DNA of 64,000 bases from PNON01 sp963757065 (GCA_963757065.1 CAVWQC010000007.1:434001-498000), one strand, 5' to 3'; counted from the first letter of the stretch, positions 42,047 through 52,436 are shown. Notes: generated from the sequence alone by a model not told the origin. Numbers and translations: made by a program.

Positions 42047-43678
42047 TTAATCCATCGTATCCATACTGCTTCCCCGGCAATAAACCTTGATTCCGTCTAC
42101 CTTGATAAACAATTGCTGCTGACCATCCTGCTCGACAGAGTACGAACCGATCTTTGGTTTCAATGAATTCATGATCATCCCGGCATTTGTACGGGACCAT
42201 AGGTAAGACGGCCAGGTGTAATCTTGAGAATACTGGCTGGATTGCAAGTCAGTTTCAATCCTTGCTATACAGGCAAGCGCTGCTCCAGTCAAAGACCTGA
42301 CAGATTCAGGTAAGGACTGGTTTTGGTATTGATTGGACAATTCTGGAATAGCATCGTTGGATAGTGAGACAAGGTAGGCAACATCCAGATCAGAACCACT
42401 GACTGCACGGGCAATGTTCTGACGGGCAATGAAACCATCCACATTCATGATATTTAAAGTGATTCCAAAGCCGAAAGCTGCCAGGACTACAGCCAAAGCG
42501 AACATACGGGACTTCTTCAAGATCTCAAGTACTACTATCGCTGCCAGGAGAACTCCAATCCAGATCATGAACACATGCGTATATGTTCGTAGTCTTGAAA
42601 ACCCGTAAGCGCCTTCATACAATTGCAGTCGCTGAAAGGCAGAGACCAAGATCACACAGATAAGGACCACCAATCCAACGGAAAGTGAAGTAAAAATGGT
42701 GGATTGTTTCCCCGTTTGTCTTTTGCCGATGGAGTTGAGTACCTGCATGATCAATAGGGATATCACCGCAACGATTACCAGTTCGCTGAACCCCTTTCGA
42801 GCATATTCGGCAAACGTGAATCCATCGATGTGAATATTGGTCTGACCACCGAAGAAATATTTAAATTGGATACCCACGAAGAATGCAAATAACAGGTCGA
42901 TCCCCAGCAGGATGATAATGGATTCGATCCATCCCAGGAAAGGAGGAAGCCACGGTTTTTCCAGGCCGATCAACTGATCATCTTTACTGCTGGTGTACGC
43001 ATGCAGATATGTACCCGCCAAAAAGTAACCCAGGATCAAAATATAAAATGCTCTGAAAAGATATTCACCCAGCTTTTCGATTCTAAATAACTTTAGAATG
43101 GCTTCAAAATTCTGATTAAAAATTGGATCTGCAGAAGCAAGCAGGGCAGCCAGTATAAGGACGATCGGCAAGGCCAGAAGCAATCCTCTGATGATCGACC
43201 AACTGGTCGCACCTTTTTTCTTTGGTGTGGTTTCCAGGGTCTCCTCTTGTATCCCGTCTGTATCTTTCTTATCTTTGGCAACAAATAACATTAAAGCCTT
43301 CGATATTGCCGAAAGAAAGAGCTTAAAGAAATTGGAAACATAATCGCTGAAACTATAATTCCACCATTTTCCGCCGGTGTATGTGACAGCCAGCAAAGCC
43401 ATTGCTCCGACTGTGAGTAAATAGTTAATAAATGTCGTAAACGGTTCCTCACGAAAGACGGTCATTGCCGAGAAGAACAAAACCGGGATCAATAGAAACC
43501 AGCTGTTCTTTGCCGGGCGGATTCCCTCACCCAGTGATAATAGTAATCCTCCAACCAGGGTGAGGATGACCATGATCAGGAATGATATCCCGGGTTCCTT
43601 TTTCCAGAAGAGCAGGTCAAAGATCCAGGCGATCAATATGACAGACCAAAGCAGCCGTGATTTATGTTGTATATTCAT
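42047..43678 (-). CDS. DUF4173/DUF4153-type polytopic membrane protein
   Basis: 543 residues with about ten to twelve membrane helices over residues 10-400 and a soluble C-terminal region (about 410-543). ATSWSIIRGLLLALPIVLIL, ADPIFNQNF and GYFLAGTYLHAYTS look like the DUF4173 family, whose function is unknown. The C-terminal part contains a Cys-bearing repeat-like region (SLTGAALACIARIETDL) that I do not recognise. Divergent from the response regulator gene; 182 bases separate them. Confidence 0.7.
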   Translation of the reverse strand: MNIQHKSRLLWSVILIAWIFDLLFWKKEPGISFLIMVILTLVGGLLLSLGEGIRPAKNSWFLLIPVLFFSAMTVFREEPFTTFINYLLTVGAMALLAVTYTGGKWWNYSFSDYVSNFFKLFLSAISKALMLFVAKDKKDTDGIQEETLETTPKKKGATSWSIIRGLLLALPIVLILAALLASADPIFNQNFEAILKLFRIEKLGEYLFRAFYILILGYFLAGTYLHAYTSSKDDQLIGLEKPWLPPFLGWIESIIILLGIDLLFAFFVGIQFKYFFGGQTNIHIDGFTFAEYARKGFSELVIVAVISLLIMQVLNSIGKRQTGKQSTIFTSLSVGLVVLICVILVSAFQRLQLYEGAYGFSRLRTYTHVFMIWIGVLLAAIVVLEILKKSRMFALAVVLAAFGFGITLNIMNVDGFIARQNIARAVSGSDLDVAYLVSLSNDAIPELSNQYQNQSLPESVRSLTGAALACIARIETDLQSSQYSQDYTWPSYLWSRTNAGMIMNSLKPKIGSYSVEQDGQQQLFIKVDGIKVYCRGSSMDTMD

Positions 43679-43799
43679 AATTCTCCTTTGAATTTCATTG
43701 TTTATAATATTCCAACCTTATATCTCCTCATCTAATGAAGAGGTACAATATCAGTATAGGGAGAGTAAACAACTGGTACAAACCCTCAAGGTCAATTAT

Positions 43800-43817
43800 T
43801 TTGCACTCAAGTGCAAA
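43800..43817. promoter_or_regulatory. 18-bp palindrome, candidate operator
   Basis: TTTGCACT-CA-AGTGCAAA is a perfect palindrome 43 bases before the response regulator start, in the divergent region with the DUF4173 gene. Size and place fit an operator for a dimeric regulator, perhaps the LuxR/NarL-like protein encoded next to it. No promoter could be pinned down. Confidence 0.55.
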
Positions 43818-43860
43818 GAATTTTGTAGATAATCACTCATAGTCATTTTCATGAGGTAAT

Positions 43861-44607
43861 ATGATTGAATTGATGATCGTTGAAGATAATGACAACTTAC
43901 GGAAAGCATTGATCGATGGCATGAATGCCCTTGATGAATTGCGTGTGTTGGCTGCATATCCATCCGGTGAAGAAGCACTGGCTGCCTGTCGTAATTCTCC
44001 CCCGCATGCCATCCTGATGGACGTTCAACTGGCGGGAGAGTTGAACGGAATTCAAACAGTAGTCGCCATCAGAAAAGAATATCCACGATTACCAGTAGTT
44101 TTCTACTCGATCCAGGATGATGAAAAATATTACCGTGATTTTCAGAAATCCGGCATCATAAGCCATTATGCCTATGTGAGCAAGAGCAATTACCTGCTGC
44201 CAGGAATGATCCACCCCTTGATCAAAGATGCAATTGCAGGCCGCTCATTTATCGACCCTGAGATCGAAGCCAGGGTTCAAGAGGTGCGGGGTAAAGATTC
44301 CGAATCTCCAATTACACTTCTTGATCCTGATGAAATCCAGGTGGCAGAGCTGATCGCTGAAGGCTGCACGAATGAACAGATCGCCAGGCATCTTGGTATC
44401 AAGGATAAACGCACGATCAGCCGGATAAATGGTCAAATTTATTCCGCGTGGGGTTTGGACAGTAATACAACGGATGATAAGGTTGCCAGAACAAGAGCCA
44501 CCCTTATTATTCTTTCTGGCAGGCTATTAACCTGGGATGACAAGGGACAAGCATATTATCGGGACGAGCAGGGTACTATGATTCGCTGGAGGAAGGATGA
44601 GCGGTAA
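43861..44607 (+). CDS. Response regulator with HTH output domain
   Basis: 248 residues. Receiver domain 1-125 with acidic pocket Glu8-Asp9 (IVEDNDNLRKAL), phosphorylation site Asp54 (ILMDVQLAGELNG) and YVSKSN as the Lys region. The output domain (about 150-215) has a helix-turn-helix: LDPDEIQVAELIAEGCTNEQ followed by IARHLGIKDKRTISRING, similar to LuxR/NarL regulators, with an extra C-terminal segment rich in charged residues (RWRKDER). Likely binds DNA when phosphorylated by the kinase encoded next, with which it overlaps by 11 bases. Confidence 0.88.
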   Translation: MIELMIVEDNDNLRKALIDGMNALDELRVLAAYPSGEEALAACRNSPPHAILMDVQLAGELNGIQTVVAIRKEYPRLPVVFYSIQDDEKYYRDFQKSGIISHYAYVSKSNYLLPGMIHPLIKDAIAGRSFIDPEIEARVQEVRGKDSESPITLLDPDEIQVAELIAEGCTNEQIARHLGIKDKRTISRINGQIYSAWGLDSNTTDDKVARTRATLIILSGRLLTWDDKGQAYYRDEQGTMIRWRKDER

Positions 44608-46762
44608 CATCTGGCTGGATTGGATAACTCTGTCTGTATCCATATTCAATACCATCATTATGCTCTGGATGGGGTTGATGATCCTGCTCAGTTCCGATAA
44701 ACGGACCTGGGGTGTCTGGTTGGCAGCTGGCGGGCTCCTTGTCGGATCGTTGTTTTTTGTCAGCCACACCGCCATCATCGGGCAGGAGATCTCATTTTTT
44801 ACCCCGGGTACCAACTTTTGGTGGCATGTCGGCTGGGGGCCGGTTGTCGCTGCTCCGTTTGGCTGGTATATTGTCATGCTCTGGTTTTCAGGTTATTGGG
44901 AGAATTCAGCATCCAACTTGCATATTCGGCATAAAGCCTGGTTAAGCCTAACCATAATCTATGCTGTGTTACTGGTAGTTTTATTTATCTTCTTAAACCC
45001 ATTAAGTTCGTTATCTCCCCGAATAAATATTGATTATGAAGCGGGACCTGCGTTTACCGGAATTCCGTTATTATTCATAGCATATCCGGTATTTATCTTT
45101 ATGTGCATTGCCCTTTCAATGGATACTCTCATCCGACCCGGACCAACTGGCAGGTTCATGGGAGCACAAGCAAGAGAAAAAGCCAGATCCTGGCTGGTGG
45201 GAGCCAGTTTTATCCTTCTGGTGGTCGCTGTACTGGTTGGGTTTGCCATTTTATGGGTCCTGCAAAATGCTCAACAAAGTGCGGCTTTGCCTGAATTATA
45301 TGGGAATATTGCTCCAACTCTTGGAGTAATGGATCTGATCCTTTCATTATTAATTGGTGCAGTGGTCTTGCTCGTGGGACAGGCAATTGTCTCTTATGGT
45401 ATTTTTACCGGTAAACCTCTCCCCAGGAATGTCTTCAAACGGCAATGGATCTACGCTATCATCATGGCTTCCATCGTGGCTATCAGCTTTGCCGCGAGCC
45501 TGCAAATAAAATTAAGGATGGTGTACTCCCTCTTACTGGCAGCTGTCCTGTTAGGTGCATTCTTCGCCTGGATCACCTGGCGATATCTGATAGAAAGGGA
45601 TATAGCCATTCATCAGGTCAGGCCAATACTTACCAGCCCTAAATTGTTACCCATGATCATGAAGCAGGGCGGGAACATCCAGGCAGATCCGGACCTATTA
45701 ACCTCATTCCAGGTACTTGCCCGGGATATTTTAGAGGTTGACCAGGCTTTACTTGCTCCTCGTGAAGGATTGCCTTCTTTGGAAATTCAATCTTTATATT
45801 ATCCCGTAAAAATTCCTACCCCGGATATTGCTGCCGATATTCTTGCTCAAGTAAGTAAAGATTCCAGGGGGATTGGTGTTCCCATACACGCAGCGGAAAG
45901 TGGCGGTTTTACCTGGCTTGTTCCTTTGTGGAGCGAACGAGGATTAAATGGAATGCTATTCCTGGGAGCTAAGCAGGATGGCAGCTTTATCTCTCAAGAA
46001 GAAATAGAATTGGGAAGAGCAGCCTGTGAAAGAATGATGGATATAGCAATTAGTGCGGAACTCTCAAATCGATTGATCAAACTGCAGCAGCTTAGATTTT
46101 CTGAACAGAGCGTTATTGACCAACGTCCTCGCAGAGTACTTCATGATGAAGTCCTACCAACTTTACATTCAGCCATGCTTCAGATCAGCAGGTCAGAAGA
46201 AAACAATGAATCAACATTAAAGTTATTATCCACCACCCACAGGATGATATCCAACCTGCTCAAAGAACTTCCATCAGCTTATGCACCTCAATTTGAACAT
46301 ATTGGCCTTGCACAAGCCATCCGAAAATTGACAATCGAAGAATTCTTTTCATATTTTAAAAAAATCGATTACCAGTGGGAGGAGTTAGTAGAAACAAAAC
46401 TGAATGATCTATCACAATTAAAAAAAGAAGTGATCTATTATGCGGTTCGGGAAGCGATCAGAAACTCGGCTTTGCATGCAATACCAATAGTCGGTGAAGA
46501 AAAGGTCACTCTTGCGATTAGGATCACAACGAATACTGAAATCAATATCGTAGTGCAGGATAATGGGGGCGGTGTAAAGAATGGTAAGGATCCATCCAAA
46601 GGGACGGGACAGGGGTTGGCAATTCATAGCACCCTGATGGAACTGATCGGTGGGAGGCTATCGGTTGAAAGCGAACCGGGATCATTCACCCGGGTGAGTC
46701 TTAACTTGTCCATTTTAACGATCGATGTATCAGGTGAGCTGACCGCTATTTTGCGGCTTTGA
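44597..46762 (+). CDS. Membrane sensor histidine kinase (HisKA_3-type)
   Basis: 721 residues. The N-terminal half holds about nine or ten membrane helices (first at 12-34, last ending near 330), a module like the 7TM or MASE-type sensors. A GAF-like domain lies at about 370-500. The dimerisation/phosphotransfer helix carries His516 in RRVLHDEVLPTLHSAML, the HisKA_3 pattern used with LuxR-type regulators. The ATPase domain has EAIRNSALHA, VQDNGGGV and GTGQGLAIHSTL. GGAGGAAGG precedes the ATG, which lies within the regulator gene. Its 3' end overlaps the convergent gene by 33 bases. Confidence 0.9.
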   Translation: MSGNIWLDWITLSVSIFNTIIMLWMGLMILLSSDKRTWGVWLAAGGLLVGSLFFVSHTAIIGQEISFFTPGTNFWWHVGWGPVVAAPFGWYIVMLWFSGYWENSASNLHIRHKAWLSLTIIYAVLLVVLFIFLNPLSSLSPRINIDYEAGPAFTGIPLLFIAYPVFIFMCIALSMDTLIRPGPTGRFMGAQAREKARSWLVGASFILLVVAVLVGFAILWVLQNAQQSAALPELYGNIAPTLGVMDLILSLLIGAVVLLVGQAIVSYGIFTGKPLPRNVFKRQWIYAIIMASIVAISFAASLQIKLRMVYSLLLAAVLLGAFFAWITWRYLIERDIAIHQVRPILTSPKLLPMIMKQGGNIQADPDLLTSFQVLARDILEVDQALLAPREGLPSLEIQSLYYPVKIPTPDIAADILAQVSKDSRGIGVPIHAAESGGFTWLVPLWSERGLNGMLFLGAKQDGSFISQEEIELGRAACERMMDIAISAELSNRLIKLQQLRFSEQSVIDQRPRRVLHDEVLPTLHSAMLQISRSEENNESTLKLLSTTHRMISNLLKELPSAYAPQFEHIGLAQAIRKLTIEEFFSYFKKIDYQWEELVETKLNDLSQLKKEVIYYAVREAIRNSALHAIPIVGEEKVTLAIRITTNTEINIVVQDNGGGVKNGKDPSKGTGQGLAIHSTLMELIGGRLSVESEPGSFTRVSLNLSILTIDVSGELTAILRL

Positions 46763-47245
46763 CCTGGTTTGCAGTACAACCCCTAAAATCACCAATCCGA
46801 TAAATACAACCTGTTTATATGGAAATTCTGGCGGAATAACCTGTGTGATGAGCATGGCTCCACTGATAGATGATAATATCTTTAATGCCCATTCAAAGGC
46901 AGAAAGCATAAAGAACGCCCCCAGCGCACCTCCCATCAAGATGAAGATCCATGCCAATGTACCCAGGTCAAGCTTAAGAATCCCCAGGATACCATTTACA
47001 AGATATGCCCCGAGTAAAAATCCACCCAGACCAAATATGATATTCTTAATAAATCGTGCCAGAAGAACAAGTACCAGCCCAACGATAATCCCCCCACCTA
47101 GTGCGTACCAGATGGGTTGATCCGGCACGATGGCTTGAGCAGCACTAAATCCTGCCACAAAGCCGATTAGTCCGACCATCAGCCAGACCAGTTTTCTGCC
47201 AAAAATCAGTAAAATTGAACCAATAACTAATTTTAATAGAATCAT
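46730..47245 (-). CDS. TMEM198/DUF4203-like membrane protein
   Basis: 171 residues with six or seven hydrophobic helices and little else, including IGFVAGFSAAQAIVP, GGGIIVGLVLVLLARF, FGLGGFLLGAYLVNGILGIL and MGGALGAFFMLSAFEWALKI. The glycine-rich pattern fits the DUF4203/TM7SF3-TMEM198-like group. No known activity. The coding end overlaps the kinase gene by 33 bases on the opposite strand, so the tails are antisense to each other. Confidence 0.7.
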   Translation of the reverse strand: MILLKLVIGSILLIFGRKLVWLMVGLIGFVAGFSAAQAIVPDQPIWYALGGGIIVGLVLVLLARFIKNIIFGLGGFLLGAYLVNGILGILKLDLGTLAWIFILMGGALGAFFMLSAFEWALKILSSISGAMLITQVIPPEFPYKQVVFIGLVILGVVLQTRSKPQNSGQLT

Positions 47246-47345
47246 AAATCCAACTTTTCTTAGTGTTTAATAAATTAAATGCAATTCTTATGCCTTTTAA
47301 AGAAAATTTGTAAACTTCTGGAATTCTCGTAACAAACGATCTCTT

Positions 47346-47876
47346 CTATTCTTTTTTGGCTCCATAGGTCTGCCAATGGATCCTGTTTGGATCATATTTG
47401 GGTTTGGGTTGCTTGATGAATTGTGGGTGACCAAGATAAACGGCACAAAAAGGTGTAACACCCAGGGGAAGATGAAATAACTTTGCCACACGTTTTCCAA
47501 CCAAAGGGATGGGATATATACCGACCCAACAAGACCCTAATCCTAGAGCAGTCGCAGCCAGTAGTACGTTTTCAGCTGCAGCGCTGCAATCTTGTATCCA
47601 AAACATTAATCCAGCCGGATTTCGGGCAACACGCTGGCTGCCGCAAACCAGAATGACTGCCGGGGCAGGGAATTTTCCATAAGGGAGAGCTTCCTGTAAG
47701 CCAGATAACATTTCCGGTTCGGTAATAACCACAAATTCCCAGGGTTGGCTGTTCACAGCGGATGGAGCAGACATACCCGCCTGTAATAATAGATCCAGCT
47801 GATCTTGTGCCACTGGTTCGTCTGTAAATTTGCGCATGCTGCGTCGGGCGAAGATGGATTGTAACATTGGGTCCAT
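47346..47876 (-). CDS. Nitroreductase family protein
   Basis: 176 residues of the FMN-dependent nitroreductase family. The N-terminal FMN phosphate site FARRSMRKFTDEPV, the PSAVNSQPWEFVV helix, CSAAAENVLLAATALGLGSCWVG and GVTPFCAVYLGHP are characteristic. Short relatives act as NAD(P)H-dependent reductases of flavins, quinones or nitro-compounds, or in cofactor metabolism. GGAG precedes the ATG. Divergent from the dlt-like operon across 101 bases. Confidence 0.9.
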   Translation of the reverse strand: MDPMLQSIFARRSMRKFTDEPVAQDQLDLLLQAGMSAPSAVNSQPWEFVVITEPEMLSGLQEALPYGKFPAPAVILVCGSQRVARNPAGLMFWIQDCSAAAENVLLAATALGLGSCWVGIYPIPLVGKRVAKLFHLPLGVTPFCAVYLGHPQFIKQPKPKYDPNRIHWQTYGAKKE

Positions 47877-47977
47877 TGCTTACTCCATAAAATAGTATTT
47901 GATTATAAAGGTTATAATTATATTTTATTCGATTTATCACACGCAGGATTGATTCTCATAGAAATATATATACAAAA

Positions 47978-49025
47978 ATGAGACCTTATTCATCTAGTGG
48001 AACACTTAAGGTTGCAAAACCGGTAGGTAAAGTTTTTGCTTTAGCCATCATTTATTCGTTATTAGCGGTTTTAATAACAGAAGGTTTCGTTAGGTTGGCA
48101 ATCACTGCCAATTTATTGGCTGAACCCGGAATTGGTACAAGTAATGCTGATCTGAATATAAAAATCCCTTTGCTGGATAACCTGGTAAAAAAATCAGGTG
48201 GAGTTGACTGCATATTTATAGGCAGTTCAATGACTAATGACGATGTGAATCCGGAAGTATTCGCTCAGACTTACGCAGAACTTTCTGGCCGAAAGGTTAC
48301 CTGTTTTAATTTTGCTATCGCCAGGTTAAACGGGGAGATTGCCGGGTGGTTGAGCAGAATTTTGGTTGAGCGTTATCATCCGAATTTGCTTATCTATGGC
48401 ACCTCAGCTCGAGATTACTCTCAGGAATTGGGAAACAGGGCATTGATTGAGGACAGCTGGTTTCGCTATAAATTGGGGAAATGGAACGTAGCCGGTTGGT
48501 TAAAAGATAATTCAATGGCCTTTCGTTTGTATTTGACGTTTCTCTCGGATCTCAATCCTGACAATAGAGAGTATGCAATCCAGGTCCGTCAGAATACATC
48601 GCCTTACGGGCATTTTGAACTGACAAAGATTGCAACATCTTTGGAAGGGGAAATCACCATACATGAAAAAAATCTACAGCAGGCGGATTTTGCCGGGGTA
48701 AAGCGGCTGACAAATTTGGACGGTACAGATGTTCGCGTGGTTGTGATGGAAATACCAGTACACGAAAGTTTCTTACCAGTATACGTCAATGATAAAACTG
48801 AAGATTACTATACATCTATTTTTTGATCCGTTAGCGAAGATACTTAACAGGAGGGGTATTCCGTTTATTCAAACCATCACAGACGGTCGTTATACAGCTT
48901 CCGAAGATGGTTGGGCAGATATGAAACACTTGAATAACAAAGGTTCAGAAAAGTTTTCCGCCTGGTTGGCCGGCGAGATATGGCGACTTGAACAAACTGG
49001 TCAACTAACCTGGGGAGAACAATAA
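47978..49025 (+). CDS. DltD/SGNH-like membrane-anchored acyltransfer protein, frameshifted
   Basis: One N-terminal membrane helix (about 19-41) precedes an outer SGNH-hydrolase-like domain. The block-I Ser is in FIGSSMTNDDVNPEVF (about 80-95) and the late Asp-x-x-His block is in DGWADMKHLNNKG. The frame is interrupted: frame 0 ends ...YYTSIF and TGA at 48824-48826, just after a run of six T; the +1 frame continues DPLAKILNRRGIPFI to TAA 49025. Removing one T joins them into about 348 residues. The protein fits DltD-type or AlgJ/X-like partners of MBOAT acyltransferases. First gene of a six-gene operon; the next start follows its stop directly. Confidence 0.8.
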
Positions 49026-50468
49026 GTGCAGATCATCAGTTGGCAGTTTGCTGTTTTTGTGATTGTCACCCTGGTGGTGTACTATCTGCTTCCACGTAAA
49101 AGCCAAAATATCTGGCTGCTGGCAGCATCACTGGGCTTCCTGTTGACGTGGAATGTCTTCAGCGTGGTTGTTCTTCTGGTTTCCATCGCCATCAATTATT
49201 TTGCCGGGAATAGAATCTGGCACAATGGGGTGAAGAAGAAAGGCTGGTTGTGGATCGGGATAGTCGTTAATGTGGCTGTCCTTCTATTCTTTCGTTTTGA
49301 AACGTCCGGCTACCTGGAAAAAGCCATTCGCGCTTTTTTGAATCTGGCAGATCCGGCCGGTTCATTTGAGCTGCAAATCCTGCTCCCTATTGGATTCTCT
49401 TATTACTGCCTGCAAGCCATCAGCTATCTGGTGGATGTTGCCCAGAAGCAGTGTCAACCTGCTGGTGACCTTGTTGATTTTGCACTTTACATGGCTTACT
49501 TCCCGCGGATGCTTTCAGGTCCGATCGAACGCGCGCGCACCTTCCTTCCCGCATTAGCTGCTCCGCGGGTGGTGGATAATGACCGGATAGCACGTGGTTT
49601 CACCCGCATTGTCATTGGTTTACTCCGTAAGGTGGTCATTGCTGGTATCCTATCCAGCTATATACCCAAAGACATGTTCTCTGCGCCGGCAAATTACTCC
49701 ACCCTGGGATTGATTTTCCAGATGCTGCTCTATGCCTTCTGGGTCTACAACGATTTTGCAGGATACACCAGCATCGTACGCGGTATCAGTGATTTCCTTG
49801 GAATTGATCTTTCCCCCAACTTTGATACTCCGTACTTTGCGCACAGTTTTACAGATTTTTGGAACCGGTGGCATATCAGCCTGTCACACTGGCTGCGTGA
49901 TTATATTTTTTTCCCATTCAGCCGTTATTTGCTGCGCAGGAAAATTAATCCACGCTCGATAATCTACCTGGCTGTCCCACCATTGTTAACCATGCTGATC
50001 TCAGGGTTGTGGCATAATTTTGGCGCATATATGATCTTTTGGGGATTATTACACGGGCTCTTCCAATCATTTGAAAAACTGGCATCCCGCGGAAAACCTG
50101 TCTCCAAATGGGAGGACAAACCAGTACTAAGGAAAGCTGGAAGTATCCTGATGGTGTTCATCGGGGTGATACTCACCTGGATTCCATTTGCCTCCGGAAG
50201 CCTGTATCGCGTGTGGGATTACGTGAAAGCTGTCTTCACCTCAACAGTTGAACCTGAGATCACAACACTTTGGCTCATCCCGCTTTTTGCAATTATAATT
50301 AATTTCGGGTTGGATCTGATGCATTACCATCATAAAGATGAACTGGCGGTTCGGCGATTACCTATATTTGCACAGTCTGCTTTACTAGCTGCTGCTCTGC
50401 TGGCCATCCTGATCAGCTTTTTAGGCAGCGAGTCTGTTTTGACTAGTTTTGTCTATCAGGGATTTTAA
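49026..50468 (+). CDS. MBOAT acyltransferase (DltB/AlgI-like)
   Basis: 480 residues, about eleven membrane helices. Membrane-bound O-acyltransferase that passes acyl groups across or at the membrane to an extracellular acceptor. Family marks: LLPIGFSYYCLQAISYLVDV, YFPRMLSGPIERARTFLP, DFWNRWHISLSHWLRDYIFFP (His283), and the catalytic His330 in ISGLWHNFGAYMIFWGLLHG. Start is GTG at 49026, directly after the upstream stop. Its partners (DltD-like, carrier protein, AMP ligase) make it the DltB equivalent of the cluster. Confidence 0.93.
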   Translation: MQIISWQFAVFVIVTLVVYYLLPRKSQNIWLLAASLGFLLTWNVFSVVVLLVSIAINYFAGNRIWHNGVKKKGWLWIGIVVNVAVLLFFRFETSGYLEKAIRAFLNLADPAGSFELQILLPIGFSYYCLQAISYLVDVAQKQCQPAGDLVDFALYMAYFPRMLSGPIERARTFLPALAAPRVVDNDRIARGFTRIVIGLLRKVVIAGILSSYIPKDMFSAPANYSTLGLIFQMLLYAFWVYNDFAGYTSIVRGISDFLGIDLSPNFDTPYFAHSFTDFWNRWHISLSHWLRDYIFFPFSRYLLRRKINPRSIIYLAVPPLLTMLISGLWHNFGAYMIFWGLLHGLFQSFEKLASRGKPVSKWEDKPVLRKAGSILMVFIGVILTWIPFASGSLYRVWDYVKAVFTSTVEPEITTLWLIPLFAIIINFGLDLMHYHHKDELAVRRLPIFAQSALLAAALLAILISFLGSESVLTSFVYQGF

Positions 50469-50478
50469 GGAAAAATAC

Positions 50479-50730
50479 ATGGATCGTAACGAAGTAATGA
50501 CCAAATTGAAAGCATATATATGCACTGAATTATTGAATAATGCGGATTATCCCATTACGGAGGACCAACCACTGATCACAGGCGGATTGATGGATTCCTT
50601 TTCTCTGGCGCAGATTGGTGTATTTGTTGAAGATGCATTCGGAATTTACATTCCCGATACTGACCTGACAGTGAAGAACATGGATACCCTGAATTTAATG
50701 GCTGATGAAGTTGTCGAGCGTGCAGGATGA
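50479..50730 (+). CDS. Acyl carrier protein (DltC-like)
   Basis: 83-residue carrier protein. The phosphopantetheine-attachment Ser is Ser40 in GGLMDSFSLAQIG; the following FVEDAFGIYIPDTDLT and NLMADEV helices fit the four-helix ACP/DltC fold. ATG 50479 with AAGG upstream is ten bases after the MBOAT stop; the end overlaps the ligase start (ATGA). It should carry an acyl or aminoacyl thioester from the ligase to the MBOAT. Confidence 0.92.
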   Translation: MDRNEVMTKLKAYICTELLNNADYPITEDQPLITGGLMDSFSLAQIGVFVEDAFGIYIPDTDLTVKNMDTLNLMADEVVERAG

Positions 50731-52434
50731 TTTCGGAAGAAACAAAAACGTTAATTCAACCGGTCATAGAACGCTCACTCAACCAGCCCGATCGGCTGGT
50801 TCTTGTGTTCGTCCACGAGGATGGGATACAGGAACGTGTCTCAGCCGGGGAATTTTATCGTGAAGCTGGCTTATATGCGGATGCGTTAAAAAATCAAGGT
50901 TTGGGGGCGGATGACCTGGTTATTGTGGTCTTAAAGCACTCTCGAGAGCTGCTTTCTGCCTTCTGGGGTAGTTTACTGCTGGGTTCCATCGTCTCCATAT
51001 TCCCTTATCTGACCGAAAAGCTTGACCCTCAGCTTTACATGGAAAGAGTGAAAACCCTCGTGGCTAATGAAGGAGCCAGGGCAGTGATCACCTTCCCTGA
51101 ATTTAAAGCTGATCTCTCCAACCTGCTAAGTGATGTGGATTGCAGGGTAATTAGCACGGATGAAGTTTTGGGTGGATCCAAGCACGCTGGCGATGGGTTC
51201 GTTTCTTCCGGGGAGTATAATTCGGAGAAGATAGCGTTTTTGCAGCACAGCAGTGGAACCACCGGTTTACAAAAAGGTGTTGCACTTTCTCATGAATCTG
51301 TTCTGAACCAGATCCGTTCACTCAGCCAGGCTTTACAGTTTTCACCAACAGATAAGGTCATCTCCTGGCTGCCCCTTTATCATGATATGGGATTGATCGG
51401 TGGATTTGTTCTTCCGATTGTTGCCGGGATTCCGTTAATTCTCCTATCTCCATTTCACTGGGTGCGGGATCCTCAAGATACTGTTCACCTATGCGGCTGA
51501 ACACCACGCTACTTTGACCTGGCTTCCGAATTTTGCATTTAACCACTGCGTTCGCGGAATTAGGCGCAGCGATATTCAATCCCTTGATCTATCTTCATTG
51601 CGTGCATTGATAAGTTGTTCGGAACCGGTTCGTCGCGATTCATTTGAATTATTCTTAAATCGGTTCCAGGAGCAAGGTATCCGGCAAGGAATGCTGCAGG
51701 CAAGTTATGCATTGGCAGAAAATACTTTCGCTGCCACTCAAACAGTACCCGGTGAACCACCGTATTATGATTGGATCGATATCAAATCTTTACAGAAAGA
51801 TAAATACGCGGAACCTGTCGTTCCCGAATCTGATGGATCCTACCCAATGGTTTCGAATGGTAAAGCCATCCCCGGTACCGAAGTAGCAATCGCCGGACCC
51901 GATGGTAAACATCTGCCGGATAGATTCACCGGCGAGATCATCCTCCGAAGTAATTGTATGCTTACAGAATATTACCATCGGCCTGAACTGACGGATCAGG
52001 CGATGAAAGATGGCTGGTTCCATTCCGGCGATATCGGATATATGGTTGAAGGGAATCTATATGTATCTGGTCGAATGAAAGATATGATCATTGTCGGGGG
52101 TAAAAATATTTTCCCGCAAGACCTGGAAGCCATTGCCAATAATGTAGCTGGTGTTCACCCTGGACGGGTTGTTGCCTTTGGTGTGGACGATATCAAATTT
52201 GGGTCAGAGGGAGTAATTATGGTTTGCGAAGTTGATGCAGACCATGTCAGCGAACAAGAGAAAAAACGAATTGAATCGGATATCCGTCAACGGATTGTGC
52301 GGGAAACTGAAGTGGTATTAAAAGAATTGCGTCTGGTTGATGAAAGATGGTTGATTAAAACCTCTTCCGGGAAAATCGCCAGAAATGACAATCGCGAAAA
52401 ATACCTGCGGATCTTTAATAATTTGGATGTATAA
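50727..52434 (+). CDS. Acyl-AMP ligase (FAAL/DltA-like), frameshifted
   Basis: ANL-superfamily ligase activating a carboxylic acid and loading the neighbouring carrier protein. Frame 0 runs from ATG 50727 to TGA 51500 and contains QHSSGTTGLQKGVALSH (A3) and WLPLYHDMGLIGGF. One extra base at about 51471-51478 then moves the frame by +1; SPFHWVRDPQILFTYAAEHH is restored across the join. The rest has SYALAENTFAATQT, GWFHSGDIGYMVEGNLYVSG (A7), GRMKDMIIVGGKNIFPQDLE (A8) and SSGKIARNDNREKYL with the A10 Lys. Joined length is about 568 residues, the normal family length. The WLPLYHDMGL and LAENTF segments point to a fatty-acyl-AMP ligase more than D-Ala-specific DltA. Confidence 0.85.
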
Positions 52435-52436
52435 AA

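Noticed and set aside
50727..52434. Calling the operon a true dlt operon
   Set aside because: The ligase looks FAAL-like, not D-Ala-specific, and teichoic acids are not expected in this phylum; the general dlt-like label is kept.
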